From: Elusimicrobia bacterium RIFOXYD2_FULL_34_15 | GTDB lineage: Bacteria > Elusimicrobiota > UBA8919 | Assembly: GCA_001800605.1 (NCBI GenBank) | Contig: MGVS01000069.1 | Location: 1 to 40,684, forward strand | Reading direction: 5' to 3' | DNA: 40,684 nucleotides | Part shown: positions 14,650 to 24,128 of the stretch, piece by piece | Position numbering within the stretch: the stretch's first letter is position 1 | Layout of the letters: each line of letters opens with the position of its first letter | The notes under the pieces: generated by a model | Databases searched by the model: none | What the model saw: only the letters and a program-made list of their open reading frames with translations | Told to the model about the DNA's origin: nothing | Program-made: the position numbers and the translations under genes

Positions 14650-15623
14650 AGATATCTAATCTCGGCGAATTTGGATTAATCGAAAGAATTAGAAAAAAAG
14701 TTAAGAAAACAAGTAGTGGTTCCGGAGTAGTAGTTGGCATAGGTGATGATTGTGCTATTGTTAAAAGTAACAAAGTAAAAAATTTTCTTTTTACAACTGA
14801 TACATTAATAGAAAATATTCATTTTTCAAGAAAATATTTTAACTTTTTTGACATAGGATATAAATCACTTGTTGCCAATCTTTCCGATATTGCTGCGGTT
14901 GGTGGATTGCCTCTTTACTGTCTTGTAACCGTGGGTTTTCCTTCAAATATAGAAGTACAAGACATTGATAATCTTTATAATGGAATTACAACCCTTGCTG
15001 CAGAATTTAATGTTAAGATTATCGGAGGGGATACAGTTAAATCTCCGGATAATATAGTAGTCTCAATTACAGTTATAGGTAAGACAGTCTATGGTAATGG
15101 CATATTAAGGAGCGGCGCTAAGGCCGGGGATACAATCTTTACAACAGGTACTTTCGGAGATCCGGCTGCCGGCCTTTTTTTGTTTCAAAAAAATATTTCC
15201 GGCTGGGAAAAAATAAAGAAAAAACATTTAAAACCCTACCCAAAAATTAAAGAAGGTATTTTTATTGCAAAATCAATGTTGGCAACATCAATGATTGATT
15301 CGTCAGATGGATTTGATAAATCAATAAGACTTATTTGCGAAGAATCTAAAGTTGGTTGTGAGATTTATACAAATAAAATTCCGGTTTCTTCCACTTTGAC
15401 TAAATTGTGTTCACTTAATAACTTATCTCTAAATAAATTTGTTCTTTTTGGCGGTGAAGAATACGAATTATTATTTACCGTTCCGACTAACAGGAAAAAG
15501 TTTTTTGAAAAGAGGTTTTATCCGGTTGGAAAAATAATCCGGAAAAGAGAAATTATATATTTGGATAAAAACGGTAAAAAATTGAATCTTAATAATAATG
15601 GATATGACCATTTTAAAAAGTAA
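14646..15623 (+). CDS. thiL: Thiamine-monophosphate kinase
   Basis: The protein has 325 residues and matches ThiL throughout. An N-terminal LGEFGLIERI leads to the metal-binding GIGDDCAIV (about 31-39). FTTDTLIENIHF, IGYKSLVANLSDIAAVGG and the nucleotide-binding IGGDTVKS follow, and C-terminal MIDSSDGF and FGGEEYELLF complete the family pattern. It phosphorylates thiamine monophosphate to thiamine diphosphate in the cytoplasm. The start is a TTG at 14646 overlapping the preceding stop codon. No other thiamine gene is nearby, so its place here reflects a polycistronic run. The following gene overlaps its 3' end by 26 bp. Confidence 0.93.
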   Translation: MKISNLGEFGLIERIRKKVKKTSSGSGVVVGIGDDCAIVKSNKVKNFLFTTDTLIENIHFSRKYFNFFDIGYKSLVANLSDIAAVGGLPLYCLVTVGFPSNIEVQDIDNLYNGITTLAAEFNVKIIGGDTVKSPDNIVVSITVIGKTVYGNGILRSGAKAGDTIFTTGTFGDPAAGLFLFQKNISGWEKIKKKHLKPYPKIKEGIFIAKSMLATSMIDSSDGFDKSIRLICEESKVGCEIYTNKIPVSSTLTKLCSLNNLSLNKFVLFGGEEYELLFTVPTNRKKFFEKRFYPVGKIIRKREIIYLDKNGKKLNLNNNGYDHFKK

Positions 15624-17160
15624 TTTCTCGAAAATAGCTCTTTTATGTATTTTAACATTTACACTTTTTTTTCCATTTATAAATAAAGCAATATCTTCGG
15701 ATTCTATATTTTATATCTATACAGCAAGGCAAATATTAAAAGAACCGATCAAACCCTTTAGTTTTCAGTTAAATTGCGCCAATAAGAATTATTTTGCATG
15801 GGATGTCGCTAATAACCCGCCACTAATATCATATTTTATTGCAGGTATAATTAAAATATTTGGAGAAAATGAAAAAATATTTCATCTTTTATTTTTATGT
15901 TTCACGATTTTTTGTGTTTCTGGTATATATTTTTTATCGGATGAATTAAAAATAGATCCATTTTTTTCAGCACTTCTATTAATTGCAAGTCCCGCTTTTT
16001 TTGTTAACGCTACCGATATTATGCTGGATGTTCCATTAATGGCATTCTCTGTCTGGGGAATACTTTTTGTTTTCCGGCAAAAGTATTTTGGCTGGATTCT
16101 ATTGGGTTTTGCAATATTAGTCAAATTTGCTGCAATTTTAAATCTTCCTATTATCTTTGTATGGTTATTATTGAATAAAAAACTAAAAGAAAATATTATA
16201 TTCTTTGCAGTGCCGATTCTTTTTTTATTAGTTTGGATAATACATAATAAATTGGTTTACAATGAAATTCAAATTTTAAAAAAATCTTTACAAGTAGGAT
16301 TATCATTTGGATTAGTTAAAGAGATACCTATATTTACTTATATTGGGGGAGCATTTATTTTTCCAATAAGTATAATGTGGGCAAGTTTTAATAAGAGCAA
16401 ATATAATTTATGGATTTTTTTACTAAGTTTTTTAGCAATTAATCTTTTATTTAATTTACTAGGTTATAAAATATTACAAAGTTTTTTATTCGGAATTTTT
16501 ATTTGTTCAGCAATATTATTAATTATGATATTTTTTAATTATCTTAAAGAAACTAATTTTGATAAAGATGTAATTTTTCTTTTAAGCTGGTTTTTTTTAT
16601 ATTTAATATTTTTTGTTTCAGTTTCGGCTATCGTGGCGGTAAGGTATCTTTTGCCATTACTGGTGCCGGCGATAATTTTGTTTGTTAAAATTTCTGAAAA
16701 GGTTGTATATAGAAAAATATTTCTGTCATTTTCTATAATTTCCGGATTAATAATCTCATTGTGCATTTCAAATTCTGATTATATATTGGCGAATTCATAT
16801 AGGGATTTTTCAAGATATGTCACTGAAAATTATAATAAAGAAAACGTTTATTTCACCGGGCATTTGGGTTTTCAATATTACATGGAAAATAACGGCTTTA
16901 TAGCGATTGATTCAAATAATAATAAATATTTGAGAGGGTCTATTATAGTTGTTCCCGTTTTACCTGTCCCGCAAAAAATTAACCAAGATGTTATAAAAAA
17001 ATTGAAATTAATTGATGAAATAAATATTCACGCAAAAAATCCGTTTAGAAGTATGGATCCAAATTCACAAGCGGGTTTTCATTTAAATATGTACGGGCTA
17101 TTACCATATTCTTTTTCAAAGATGCCTATTGAAAAATTTAGGATTTATAAAATAAAATGA
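15598..17160 (+). CDS. GT39/ArnT-like membrane glycosyltransferase (GT-C fold)
   Basis: The protein has 520 residues with about 10-12 TM helices. The first extracytoplasmic loop has the acidic residue expected in GT-C enzymes (Asp35 in SSDSIFYIY), followed by NPPLISYFIAGI (about 73-84). That matches the dolichyl-phosphate mannosyltransferase/ArnT pattern of a loop acid and then a P-P-L segment. Such enzymes move sugars from polyprenyl phosphate to lipids or proteins in the periplasm. The C-terminal soluble part (about 390-520) may bind substrate. It overlaps thiL by 26 bp; an ATG at 15604 is an alternative start. It ends in an ATGA overlap with the next gene. Donor and acceptor are unknown. 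Confidence 0.72.
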   Translation: MDMTILKSNFSKIALLCILTFTLFFPFINKAISSDSIFYIYTARQILKEPIKPFSFQLNCANKNYFAWDVANNPPLISYFIAGIIKIFGENEKIFHLLFLCFTIFCVSGIYFLSDELKIDPFFSALLLIASPAFFVNATDIMLDVPLMAFSVWGILFVFRQKYFGWILLGFAILVKFAAILNLPIIFVWLLLNKKLKENIIFFAVPILFLLVWIIHNKLVYNEIQILKKSLQVGLSFGLVKEIPIFTYIGGAFIFPISIMWASFNKSKYNLWIFLLSFLAINLLFNLLGYKILQSFLFGIFICSAILLIMIFFNYLKETNFDKDVIFLLSWFFLYLIFFVSVSAIVAVRYLLPLLVPAIILFVKISEKVVYRKIFLSFSIISGLIISLCISNSDYILANSYRDFSRYVTENYNKENVYFTGHLGFQYYMENNGFIAIDSNNNKYLRGSIIVVPVLPVPQKINQDVIKKLKLIDEINIHAKNPFRSMDPNSQAGFHLNMYGLLPYSFSKMPIEKFRIYKIK

Positions 17161-19148
17161 CAACAAAATATTTAAAACTATTTTTAATAAGTTTTATTGC
17201 ACTTTTTCTTCAGGTAACCTGTATAAGATGGTTCAATTCCAATGTTATTATGCTTTCATATTTTTCAAATTTTGTTTTACTTGCCTGTTTTTTAGGTTTA
17301 GGCGTAGGTTTAATGATAGAAAATAAAAAAAATGATTTTATTATTTATTTTCCTGCAATATTTTTAATAATTTGTGTAATTTTTTGGAAAGTTATCATTA
17401 GGGTTACTGTTGAATCTAGTGTTAATGTTTATTTTACTTCCGGTGGTTTTGCCAAAGGAATTCCTCTTTATAATGTAAGTGCATGGTGGTTTTTACCGAT
17501 AATTTTTTTATTTACAACTTTTATATTTATTTCAATCGGGCAGGAGATGGGGCGGGCTTTTACCGTAATGGAGCCGCTCAAGGCATATTTAACTAATGTT
17601 TTAGGATCTATCTTAGGTGTAATAGTTTTTGGAGTAATTTCTTTTTTTAATAGCCCGCCGTTGGTATGGTTTTTTATTTCTTTTATTTGTTTAATACCTT
17701 ATTTTTATAAAAAATCACTCTTTGCTTTCAATATTTTTATTTTAATTGTTTCGCTAATATTTATTTACTTTATTAGTAATAATGCGGTATTTTCTCCTTA
17801 TTATAGAATTGACACGATAAATAGAATGATTATAGTAAATGGCGTCCCGCATCAAAAGATGTTAGATATAAATAAAGAAAGTATTAAACCATATGAATTT
17901 CCTTATAAAATGAAAAAGAATCCTAAAAAAGTTCTCATATTAGGAGCCGGTACCGGTAATGATGTTGCTGTTGCAATAAAAAATAATATTGAAAATATTG
18001 ATGCTGTCGAAATAGATCCGGTAATATTAAAAATAGGAAAAATTTCACATCCAAACAGCCCGTACAATAATAAAAATGTACGAATTTTTAATGATGATGC
18101 GCGTTCTTTTCTAAAAAAATCAAATGAAAAATATGATTTAATAATATTCGCATTACTTGATTCATTGACTGTTTTCTCGCAATTTTCTTCCGTGCGGCTT
18201 GAAAATTTTGTTTTTACAAAAGATTCTTTTGAAGATGTAAAAAAACATTTGAAAGATGACGGGACGGTTGTTATTTACAATCAATTTAGAAAATTGTGGG
18301 TAGTTGAAAGAATTTCGAAAATGCTCGAAGAAGTATTTGGTACAAACTCAGTAGTTTATGATGAGCCGGAAATTGAACATTTTGCAGTTATATTTAACGG
18401 GCCTGGAATAAAAAACATGACATTTCCTAGAACAGCAGAGATTTTTACCGGAAAGGAAATGTTAATGACAAAGTTAACAAATACCGAAATAAAATCCACC
18501 AATGATAATTGGCCGTTTTTATATATGGAAAAACCGGCGTTACCAACGCATTATCTAATTTCAATTTTATTGATATTAATATTTACCGTGTTTTTAATAT
18601 TAATTTTCTCCGATACTTCCCGGGAAATAAATAATCACTTCTTTTTCCTCGGCTGCGGTTTTATGATTTTGGAAACTTCTGCAATAATACGTATGGCGCT
18701 TTTATTAGGCTCAACATGGTTTGTAAATGCGATTGTGATAACTTTTGCTTTACTGGTTACATTTACATCAGCATATTTTATTAAGGTTCAGAGACAAATA
18801 AATATTAAAAAGTATTATATTTTGCTTTTTATAAGTATTTTATTAAATATTATTATTCCATTAAAAATATTTCTAACTTTCCCGAATTATTTGATGGTTT
18901 TGTTATCTTCTTTTCTAATGTTTTTGCCGGTATTTTTTTCAGGAGCAATATTTTCTTATTCATTTTCTCAAACAAAGGATTCTCCGGTTGCATTTGGTTC
19001 TAATTTGATTGGTGCAATGTTGGGCGGATGCCTGGAATATATATCTCTAAAATACGGGTATAATTCTCTAATGTTTGTATTATTAGCGGTTTATTTTACT
19101 TCAATCAAAAATTTCAATTGGAAATTTAATGAAATTTTCAGAAAATAA
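17157..19148 (+). CDS. Membrane-fused spermidine synthase-like methyltransferase-fold protein
   Basis: The protein has 663 residues. About six N-terminal TM helices (1-200) are followed by a cytoplasmic Rossmann domain (about 230-420) with GAGTGND (263-269), AVEIDP (283-288) and FNDDARSFL, which is the SAM/dcSAM-binding pattern of spermidine synthase-like proteins. Six or more further TM helices follow (about 465-660). The usual aminopropyltransferase Asp motif is not obvious: the post-beta4 segment reads IIFALLDSLTVFSQF. The true reaction may therefore differ. Such TM-SpeE fusions are widespread and uncharacterised. It overlaps its neighbours by 4 bp upstream and 20 bp downstream, within a run of GT-C-like genes. 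Confidence 0.75.
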   Translation: MTTKYLKLFLISFIALFLQVTCIRWFNSNVIMLSYFSNFVLLACFLGLGVGLMIENKKNDFIIYFPAIFLIICVIFWKVIIRVTVESSVNVYFTSGGFAKGIPLYNVSAWWFLPIIFLFTTFIFISIGQEMGRAFTVMEPLKAYLTNVLGSILGVIVFGVISFFNSPPLVWFFISFICLIPYFYKKSLFAFNIFILIVSLIFIYFISNNAVFSPYYRIDTINRMIIVNGVPHQKMLDINKESIKPYEFPYKMKKNPKKVLILGAGTGNDVAVAIKNNIENIDAVEIDPVILKIGKISHPNSPYNNKNVRIFNDDARSFLKKSNEKYDLIIFALLDSLTVFSQFSSVRLENFVFTKDSFEDVKKHLKDDGTVVIYNQFRKLWVVERISKMLEEVFGTNSVVYDEPEIEHFAVIFNGPGIKNMTFPRTAEIFTGKEMLMTKLTNTEIKSTNDNWPFLYMEKPALPTHYLISILLILIFTVFLILIFSDTSREINNHFFFLGCGFMILETSAIIRMALLLGSTWFVNAIVITFALLVTFTSAYFIKVQRQINIKKYYILLFISILLNIIIPLKIFLTFPNYLMVLLSSFLMFLPVFFSGAIFSYSFSQTKDSPVAFGSNLIGAMLGGCLEYISLKYGYNSLMFVLLAVYFTSIKNFNWKFNEIFRK

Positions 19149-20592
19149 CTATTTAATTAAAAAATTTTCTAATAATATAATATTGATATTTTTATTTGTA
19201 ATATTAATAATATTGGTTTTTTACAGGGATGTCGTTATTGATGAAGGTATATATCTATATATTGGGAAGTTGGTAGCTAAAGGTAAACTCCCGTATATAG
19301 ATTTTTTACATCCCCAAGGCCAGATGTATGCATTAATACTTGGACTGATGAGCAGAATCTTTACACAAGATTTATATATAAATAGGATAGTAGTGGCAAT
19401 CTGTAGTTTTATTGGAATTTTGTTATTAGGGAGAGTTGCAAGGAATATTGGAAATACGAAAACAGAAACAATATATTATTTATTTAACCTAACATCAGTT
19501 TATGTATTAGCGCATTATGTAGTTGTAACAACCTATGCAATAGCGTTTTTATTTCTTTCTCTTTCAATTTATTTTGCAATATACAAATATAAACCCATAT
19601 TATCCTGCACTCTCATTATTATAGCATCATTAATACGTTTAAGTATTATAAGCATTGTTCCTTTATTTATATTTTATTTTATATCAAAGAGTAGTGACAA
19701 AAAAAAGTTACTGCTAAGAGTATTGATAATTACAATTTTAATTTACTCGGTCTTTTTTATTCCGTTCATTCTAAAATCTTACGATACATTTATTTATGAT
19801 ATAATTACTGCACATACCAATTTTGTTAATTTACCAACAAGAATTTTAATAATGTTAGATACCTTAATTGTTAATTTAAAAGATTATTCAATTTTATTAA
19901 CTTGTACATTAATATTAAGTATTTTATTTATAATAAAAAAAAGAATTGGGTACAAAAAAGAGATAATTTTTTTATTTTTGATTTTTTTTATCCTTATGAT
20001 TGTTCATCTTTTGCCAATTAGTAATAGAGGAACTCATTACAATGTATTAAATATTCCGGTACTTTTTATAATCATAGGATATTTTTATAACGAATTATTC
20101 CAAATTAGGAAAATAGGACTTTACGGATTAATTTTTATATTAATATTAAATTTTGTAGAGCAGGCAGTTTTAGTTAAAAAAAGCAGTCTTTTTCAAAACG
20201 AAAATCCGGTTGATAAAATAAAATTGGCTGCTATGTATGTGGATGAAAAAACTGATAAATCAGATACTATATTAACATTTAATACTTTATTGGCAACACA
20301 GGCGAATCGCAATATTCCTATAGAATTTACAAATGATTGTTTTTCATACAAAAAAGGTTTCGATACTGCAAAGTGTAAAATTTATCATTTAGTTAACGAC
20401 GATATATTTTTAACTTATATTAATGACAATAAAATTAAATTATTAGCTCTTGGAGATTTTGATTTACACCAATTTGGAACAGATAAAAAAAATATATTAG
20501 AGGCAATAAGAGAAAACGGTTTTATTTTTACTAAACAATTCGAAAATTTTGGTCAGTGGCACGATAATCTGTATGTTTATACAAGAAAATGA
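19129..20592 (+). CDS. GT39-like membrane glycosyltransferase (DUF2029/ArnT-like)
   Basis: The protein has 487 residues with about 10-11 TM helices. The first periplasmic loop holds the paired acids Asp38-Glu39 in VVIDEGIYLYIG, followed by the FLHPQGQMYALILG segment, a common GT39/GT-C arrangement. The C-terminal 130 residues are soluble. It is a second, divergent GT-C protein near the one at 15598, which suggests surface glycolipid or glycoprotein modification. The ATG at 19129 lies inside the preceding gene and the 3' end overlaps tsaE by 4 bp (ATGA). Substrate unknown. Confidence 0.7.
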   Translation: MKFSENNYLIKKFSNNIILIFLFVILIILVFYRDVVIDEGIYLYIGKLVAKGKLPYIDFLHPQGQMYALILGLMSRIFTQDLYINRIVVAICSFIGILLLGRVARNIGNTKTETIYYLFNLTSVYVLAHYVVVTTYAIAFLFLSLSIYFAIYKYKPILSCTLIIIASLIRLSIISIVPLFIFYFISKSSDKKKLLLRVLIITILIYSVFFIPFILKSYDTFIYDIITAHTNFVNLPTRILIMLDTLIVNLKDYSILLTCTLILSILFIIKKRIGYKKEIIFLFLIFFILMIVHLLPISNRGTHYNVLNIPVLFIIIGYFYNELFQIRKIGLYGLIFILILNFVEQAVLVKKSSLFQNENPVDKIKLAAMYVDEKTDKSDTILTFNTLLATQANRNIPIEFTNDCFSYKKGFDTAKCKIYHLVNDDIFLTYINDNKIKLLALGDFDLHQFGTDKKNILEAIRENGFIFTKQFENFGQWHDNLYVYTRK

Positions 20593-21008
20593 AAACTTTT
20601 ATTTCTAAAAGTGCAGAAAATACAATAAAAATAGGCCTGGCAATTGCAAAAAATATTAAAAACAGGGATATCATATGTCTTATCGGGCCGCTTGGTGCCG
20701 GAAAAACAGTTTTAGCTCAGAGCATATGTAAAGGTTTAAAAGTCAAAGATTTTGTCAATAGTCCTTCTTATAAAATTGTCAATCAATATAATGGAAAGTA
20801 TCCTGTATATCATATAGATTTATACCGGCTAAATTCAGTAAAAGAAATCGATGAATTAGGGCTCGATGATTATATTTATGACGAAGGCATAACAATTATA
20901 GAATGGGCTGATAAACTGGAAAAAAAGAATCTTCCAAAAAAAAGAATAGAAATAAAAATAGAAATTAAGAGCGAAAATGAAAGGTATATAAAATGGCAGC
21001 GATATTAA
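20589..21008 (+). CDS. tsaE: tRNA threonylcarbamoyladenosine biosynthesis ATPase TsaE
   Basis: The protein has 139 residues, the typical size. The Walker A motif GPLGAGKT (33-40, Lys39) is the TsaE form. The downstream NSPSYKIVNQY and HIDLYRL, plus ITIIEWADKL, complete the family pattern. With TsaB and TsaD it drives formation of t6A at position 37 of ANN-decoding tRNAs. tsaB and rimI lie 2 kb downstream, split from tsaE by a YfhO-like gene; tsaD is absent from the window. It overlaps both neighbours (4 bp and 16 bp). Confidence 0.95.
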   Translation: MKTFISKSAENTIKIGLAIAKNIKNRDIICLIGPLGAGKTVLAQSICKGLKVKDFVNSPSYKIVNQYNGKYPVYHIDLYRLNSVKEIDELGLDDYIYDEGITIIEWADKLEKKNLPKKRIEIKIEIKSENERYIKWQRY

Positions 21009-22885
21009 TAATTCTGATATCAGTTATTTTTATAATATATTTTAAAGTAATTTTTCTTTCGGGTTTATTTGCAGCGCATTTTGCCGGTATTAGCGATATT
21101 CAGTCGATGTATTTGCCGTTTCGTAATTTTTTTGCTCAATCAATAAGGAGCGGGCAATTCCCTTTATGGGCACCTGACATGTTTTTGGGATTTCCGCTGC
21201 ATGCCGAAGGACAGGGCGGTTATTTTTATCCGTTAAATATTCTCTTTGCAATATTTCCTTCATGGGTTGCGTATAACTATGTTTTTATTTTAAGTGTTTT
21301 TCTCACAGGTTTATTTAGTTACTTATTTGCAAAATCAACCGGTTTAAAAAAAACATCGGCTCTATTATTTTCAATAGTATTTTCTTTCTCAGGTTTTTTT
21401 GCTGTTCATAATGAACATATCAATCTTTTGAATTCTGCAACATGGATACCTTTGGTATTTTTGTTCACACATAAAATAAATAAACAAAAGTACTGGATAA
21501 TTCTTGGATTGATTTTTGCAATGCAGTTTTTATCCGGTTTTCCTCAGATCGCATATTATTCAATGATTACCGGGTTTATATGGTTAATTTTAAATACTAA
21601 AAATATTAAAACAATTGGTAATTTTTTTATTGCAGCAATTTTATCTCTTATTTTAGCAGTATGCCAAATAATACCAACTATTGAGTTAATCCCATATTCA
21701 GCGAGAGCCGGAGGTATTGTTAAATCGCAGGTAAATAGCTGGGGCTATTTTTTTAAAGATATATTACTTTTTATTAATCCATATATTTTCGGTAATCCAA
21801 CTTTAGGCAACTATATAAGAAAAGATAGTATTTTTGGAGAAAATGTCGCATTTATCGGTATAATGGCACTGCTTCTTTTGATTTATGGAATAGTAAAGAA
21901 TTTTAAAAATAAAAATATAAAATATTTTTTGATTTTATCTTGTTTGATAATGCTTTTTATTTTATATTTTAAACAAATATATAGTTTTTTGTTAATATTG
22001 CCCGGAATGCGGTATTTTCGGTTGCCGCAAAGAATGCTTGTCTTTGTTGTTTTATCGTTTGCTTTTATTGCGGCAATGGGTTACCAAGAATTAAAAAGGT
22101 TCAAAATGATAGTTTTTTTAGTAGTTTTAATTGAATTAGTAAATTTTTCTTTTGGATACAATAATGTTATAAATAAGAAATATTTGTCAAAACCGAAAGT
22201 TGTTGAATTTTTTAAGAATGATGCAAATTTATTCAGGATTTCTGTTAATGACGATAAATTAAAAGCATGGTTATATTCTTATTATTTTTCAACAATTCCG
22301 GAATTAAAAGAAAAAGTTCAGTTAATGTACAGAAATTATTTACCGCCTAATTTGAATATGATTTATAATATATCTTCAATAAATGCTTATTCTCCGCTTG
22401 TTCCGGAAATTAAAACGGACTATACTAATGTTAAGTACATAGTTTCATCCGCAGAATTAAAAAATGAAGTATTAATAAAAAAAATAAATTTTGACGGTTA
22501 TTTGCCGGATTTGAGAATTTATAGAAAAAATAAGTTTTATTCCAGAGCATTTGTTATATTAGATAGAAAATCAGAAGTCGTGCCTGTAAATATAAAACAA
22601 TATAAAACAACAAAAATTGTAATTGATAAAGAAAAAGGAAAGGGCGGAAATTTAATTCTTTGTGATTTTTACTATCCGGGTTGGCATGCTTATAAAGACG
22701 GCAAAGAAGAAATTATTAACAAATTTGAGGGTGTAAGAGAAATACAAGTTTCTTCGGAAAAACAAAAAATTATTTTTACTTTTATTCCGTGGAGTTTTAA
22801 TTTTGGTGTTATTATTTCAATTTGTTCAATTTTTTTAATTTTGAAGTTGTTTGAAAAAATAATAATCTCTGCAATAAATTTTTAA
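20993..22885 (+). CDS. YfhO-family membrane protein (GT-C-like)
   Basis: The protein has 630 residues. About 12-13 TM helices are followed by a C-terminal extracytoplasmic domain (about 400-610) and a last TM. The first loop carries the YfhO hallmark: a conserved Asp35 in GISDIQSMYLPFRNFF, then SGQFPLWAPDMFLGFPLHAEGQGGYFYPLN. YfhO in Firmicutes is needed for glycosylation of lipoteichoic acid, and relatives are thought to be polyprenyl-phosphate-sugar transferases. Here it probably glycosylates an envelope polymer. The ATG at 20993 overlaps tsaE by 16 bp. The assignment to the family is good, while the substrate is unknown. Confidence 0.85.
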   Translation: MAAILIILISVIFIIYFKVIFLSGLFAAHFAGISDIQSMYLPFRNFFAQSIRSGQFPLWAPDMFLGFPLHAEGQGGYFYPLNILFAIFPSWVAYNYVFILSVFLTGLFSYLFAKSTGLKKTSALLFSIVFSFSGFFAVHNEHINLLNSATWIPLVFLFTHKINKQKYWIILGLIFAMQFLSGFPQIAYYSMITGFIWLILNTKNIKTIGNFFIAAILSLILAVCQIIPTIELIPYSARAGGIVKSQVNSWGYFFKDILLFINPYIFGNPTLGNYIRKDSIFGENVAFIGIMALLLLIYGIVKNFKNKNIKYFLILSCLIMLFILYFKQIYSFLLILPGMRYFRLPQRMLVFVVLSFAFIAAMGYQELKRFKMIVFLVVLIELVNFSFGYNNVINKKYLSKPKVVEFFKNDANLFRISVNDDKLKAWLYSYYFSTIPELKEKVQLMYRNYLPPNLNMIYNISSINAYSPLVPEIKTDYTNVKYIVSSAELKNEVLIKKINFDGYLPDLRIYRKNKFYSRAFVILDRKSEVVPVNIKQYKTTKIVIDKEKGKGGNLILCDFYYPGWHAYKDGKEEIINKFEGVREIQVSSEKQKIIFTFIPWSFNFGVIISICSIFLILKLFEKIIISAINF

Positions 22886-22952
22886 AATCGTTGTATGGTA
22901 TTGAGTCTTCGGCAGAAAAATGAAAAAGTAAGGTTTTATTCCTACATTTTTA

Positions 22953-23020
22953 ATCCCGCGGCATTTTTCAAAAGGCTCCCGCCCCAAAGGGGCGAGAGGC
23001 TCGCCATAGGCGGCGGGACA
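22953..23020. repeat. GC-rich palindromic repeat, copy 1 (upstream of tsaB)
   Basis: A GC-rich block in an AT-rich gap. CGCCCC (22980-22985) and GGGGCG (22989-22994) form a tight hairpin, and TCCCGCGGC at 22953 partly pairs with GGCGGGAC at 23012. The 43-base core 22975-23017 recurs on the opposite strand at 29066-29106 with a 2-base indel and three substitutions. The rest of the 162-base gap (22886-23047) shows no gene. Confidence 0.75.
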
Positions 23021-23047
23021 AGTTTTTACACTTTTAATTGAATTATT

Positions 23048-23695
23048 ATGAAAATACTCGCTATTGAAACATCAAGTGAAGTTTGTGGAGCAGCACTAAT
23101 TTTTGATAATAAAATTATATCAGAAAAAAATATTTTGCTTCCCAAAAAATCTTCTTCAAAAATATTCGAAATTGTAAAAAAGGTTTTGAAGGATGAAAAA
23201 ATTGATTGTGTTGCTGTGGATATAGGGCCAGGTTCTTTCACAGGAATAAGAATAGGTGTTTCTTTTGCAAGAACATACGGACAGTTTTTAAAAATCCCTG
23301 TTATCGGAGTTTCAAGCCTGGATTGTCTTGTATATAAATTCAATTCTATGCATCTAAACGAATATAAGAAAATTTATCCGGTGATAGATGCACTTCGTGA
23401 CGAAGTATATACAGCAAGATATAGCGGGCTTAAAAAGGAAACCGAATATCAAATAATGAAAATCGAAGAACTAAAAAAAAGATCCCGTAAAAATTGTGTT
23501 ATAACAGGGAACAAAGAAATCTGCGAAAAACTTAATTTGAAAAAAGCATGCATTGAAACACGATTGACATCATCAGCAGTAGGAATGTTGGCGGGTGCGA
23601 AAACAATAAAAGTTATCAAAGACAACTATAAAAATGTTTTTCCTTTATATATAAGGAGAGCCTTTGCAGAAGAAAAATTTGGATATAGAAAGTAA
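23048..23695 (+). CDS. tsaB: tRNA threonylcarbamoyladenosine biosynthesis protein TsaB
   Basis: The protein has 215 residues. It opens with MKILAIETSSEVCGAA, typical of the ASKHA-fold TsaB/TsaD family. The TsaB signature DIGPGSFTGIRIGVSFA lies at about 58-74, and VIGVSSLD at about 83-90. It forms the TsaB-TsaD dimer that, with TsaE, transfers the threonylcarbamoyl group to tRNA A37. rimI overlaps it by 32 bp, the common tsaB-rimI arrangement. There is no strong ribosome site before ATG 23048, and a GC-rich repeat occupies the space just upstream. Confidence 0.95.
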   Translation: MKILAIETSSEVCGAALIFDNKIISEKNILLPKKSSSKIFEIVKKVLKDEKIDCVAVDIGPGSFTGIRIGVSFARTYGQFLKIPVIGVSSLDCLVYKFNSMHLNEYKKIYPVIDALRDEVYTARYSGLKKETEYQIMKIEELKKRSRKNCVITGNKEICEKLNLKKACIETRLTSSAVGMLAGAKTIKVIKDNYKNVFPLYIRRAFAEEKFGYRK

Positions 23696-24128
23696 TTTTA
23701 AAATTCGTGAAATTTGTTTAGAAGATATCGATTATATACTGAAAATTGAACAAGAATCGCATCCGGATCCTTGGTCAAGAAAAATGTTCGAAAATGAGTT
23801 AAAGCTGGACTATTCGAATTTTTTTATCGGAAATATAAAATCTGAAATTGTTTCTTATATAATATTCTGGCATGTAATTGATGAAGCATATTTAACTAAT
23901 ATTACAGTTTCTAAAGATTATAGAAAGCTGGGTATCGGTGAAAAAATGTTGAATTTTGCGATAGGTATTTCTAAATCGTTAGAAATAAAAAAAATGTTAC
24001 TAGAAGTAAGAGAAAATAATTTACCTGCAATATTATTTTACAAAAAACACGGATTTAAAGAAACTTATATTAGAAAAAAATATTATTCAAATTCGGAAAA
24101 CGCAATTGTAATGGAGAGATCTTTATGA
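23664..24128 (+). CDS. rimI: Ribosomal protein S18-alanine N-acetyltransferase RimI-like (GNAT)
   Basis: The protein has 154 residues with a GNAT fold. IREICLEDIDYILKIEQESHPDPWS is the RimI-type start of the domain, the acetyl-CoA loop is RKLGIGEKML (about 92-101), and the C-terminal ENNLPAILFYKKHGF is diagnostic of RimI-like members. It acetylates N-terminal residues, classically Ala1 of ribosomal protein S18. The TTG start at 23664 is supported by a strong AAGGAG (23653-23658) five bases before it, inside tsaB. It ends in an ATGA overlap with the TPR gene. Confidence 0.9.
   Translation: MQKKNLDIESNFKIREICLEDIDYILKIEQESHPDPWSRKMFENELKLDYSNFFIGNIKSEIVSYIIFWHVIDEAYLTNITVSKDYRKLGIGEKMLNFAIGISKSLEIKKMLLEVRENNLPAILFYKKHGFKETYIRKKYYSNSENAIVMERSL

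Noticed and set aside
17157-19148. Calling the membrane SpeE-like protein a true spermidine synthase
   Set aside because: The cofactor-binding motifs fit, but the usual aminopropyltransferase acidic motif after strand 4 is not visible and the TM domains argue for another role.
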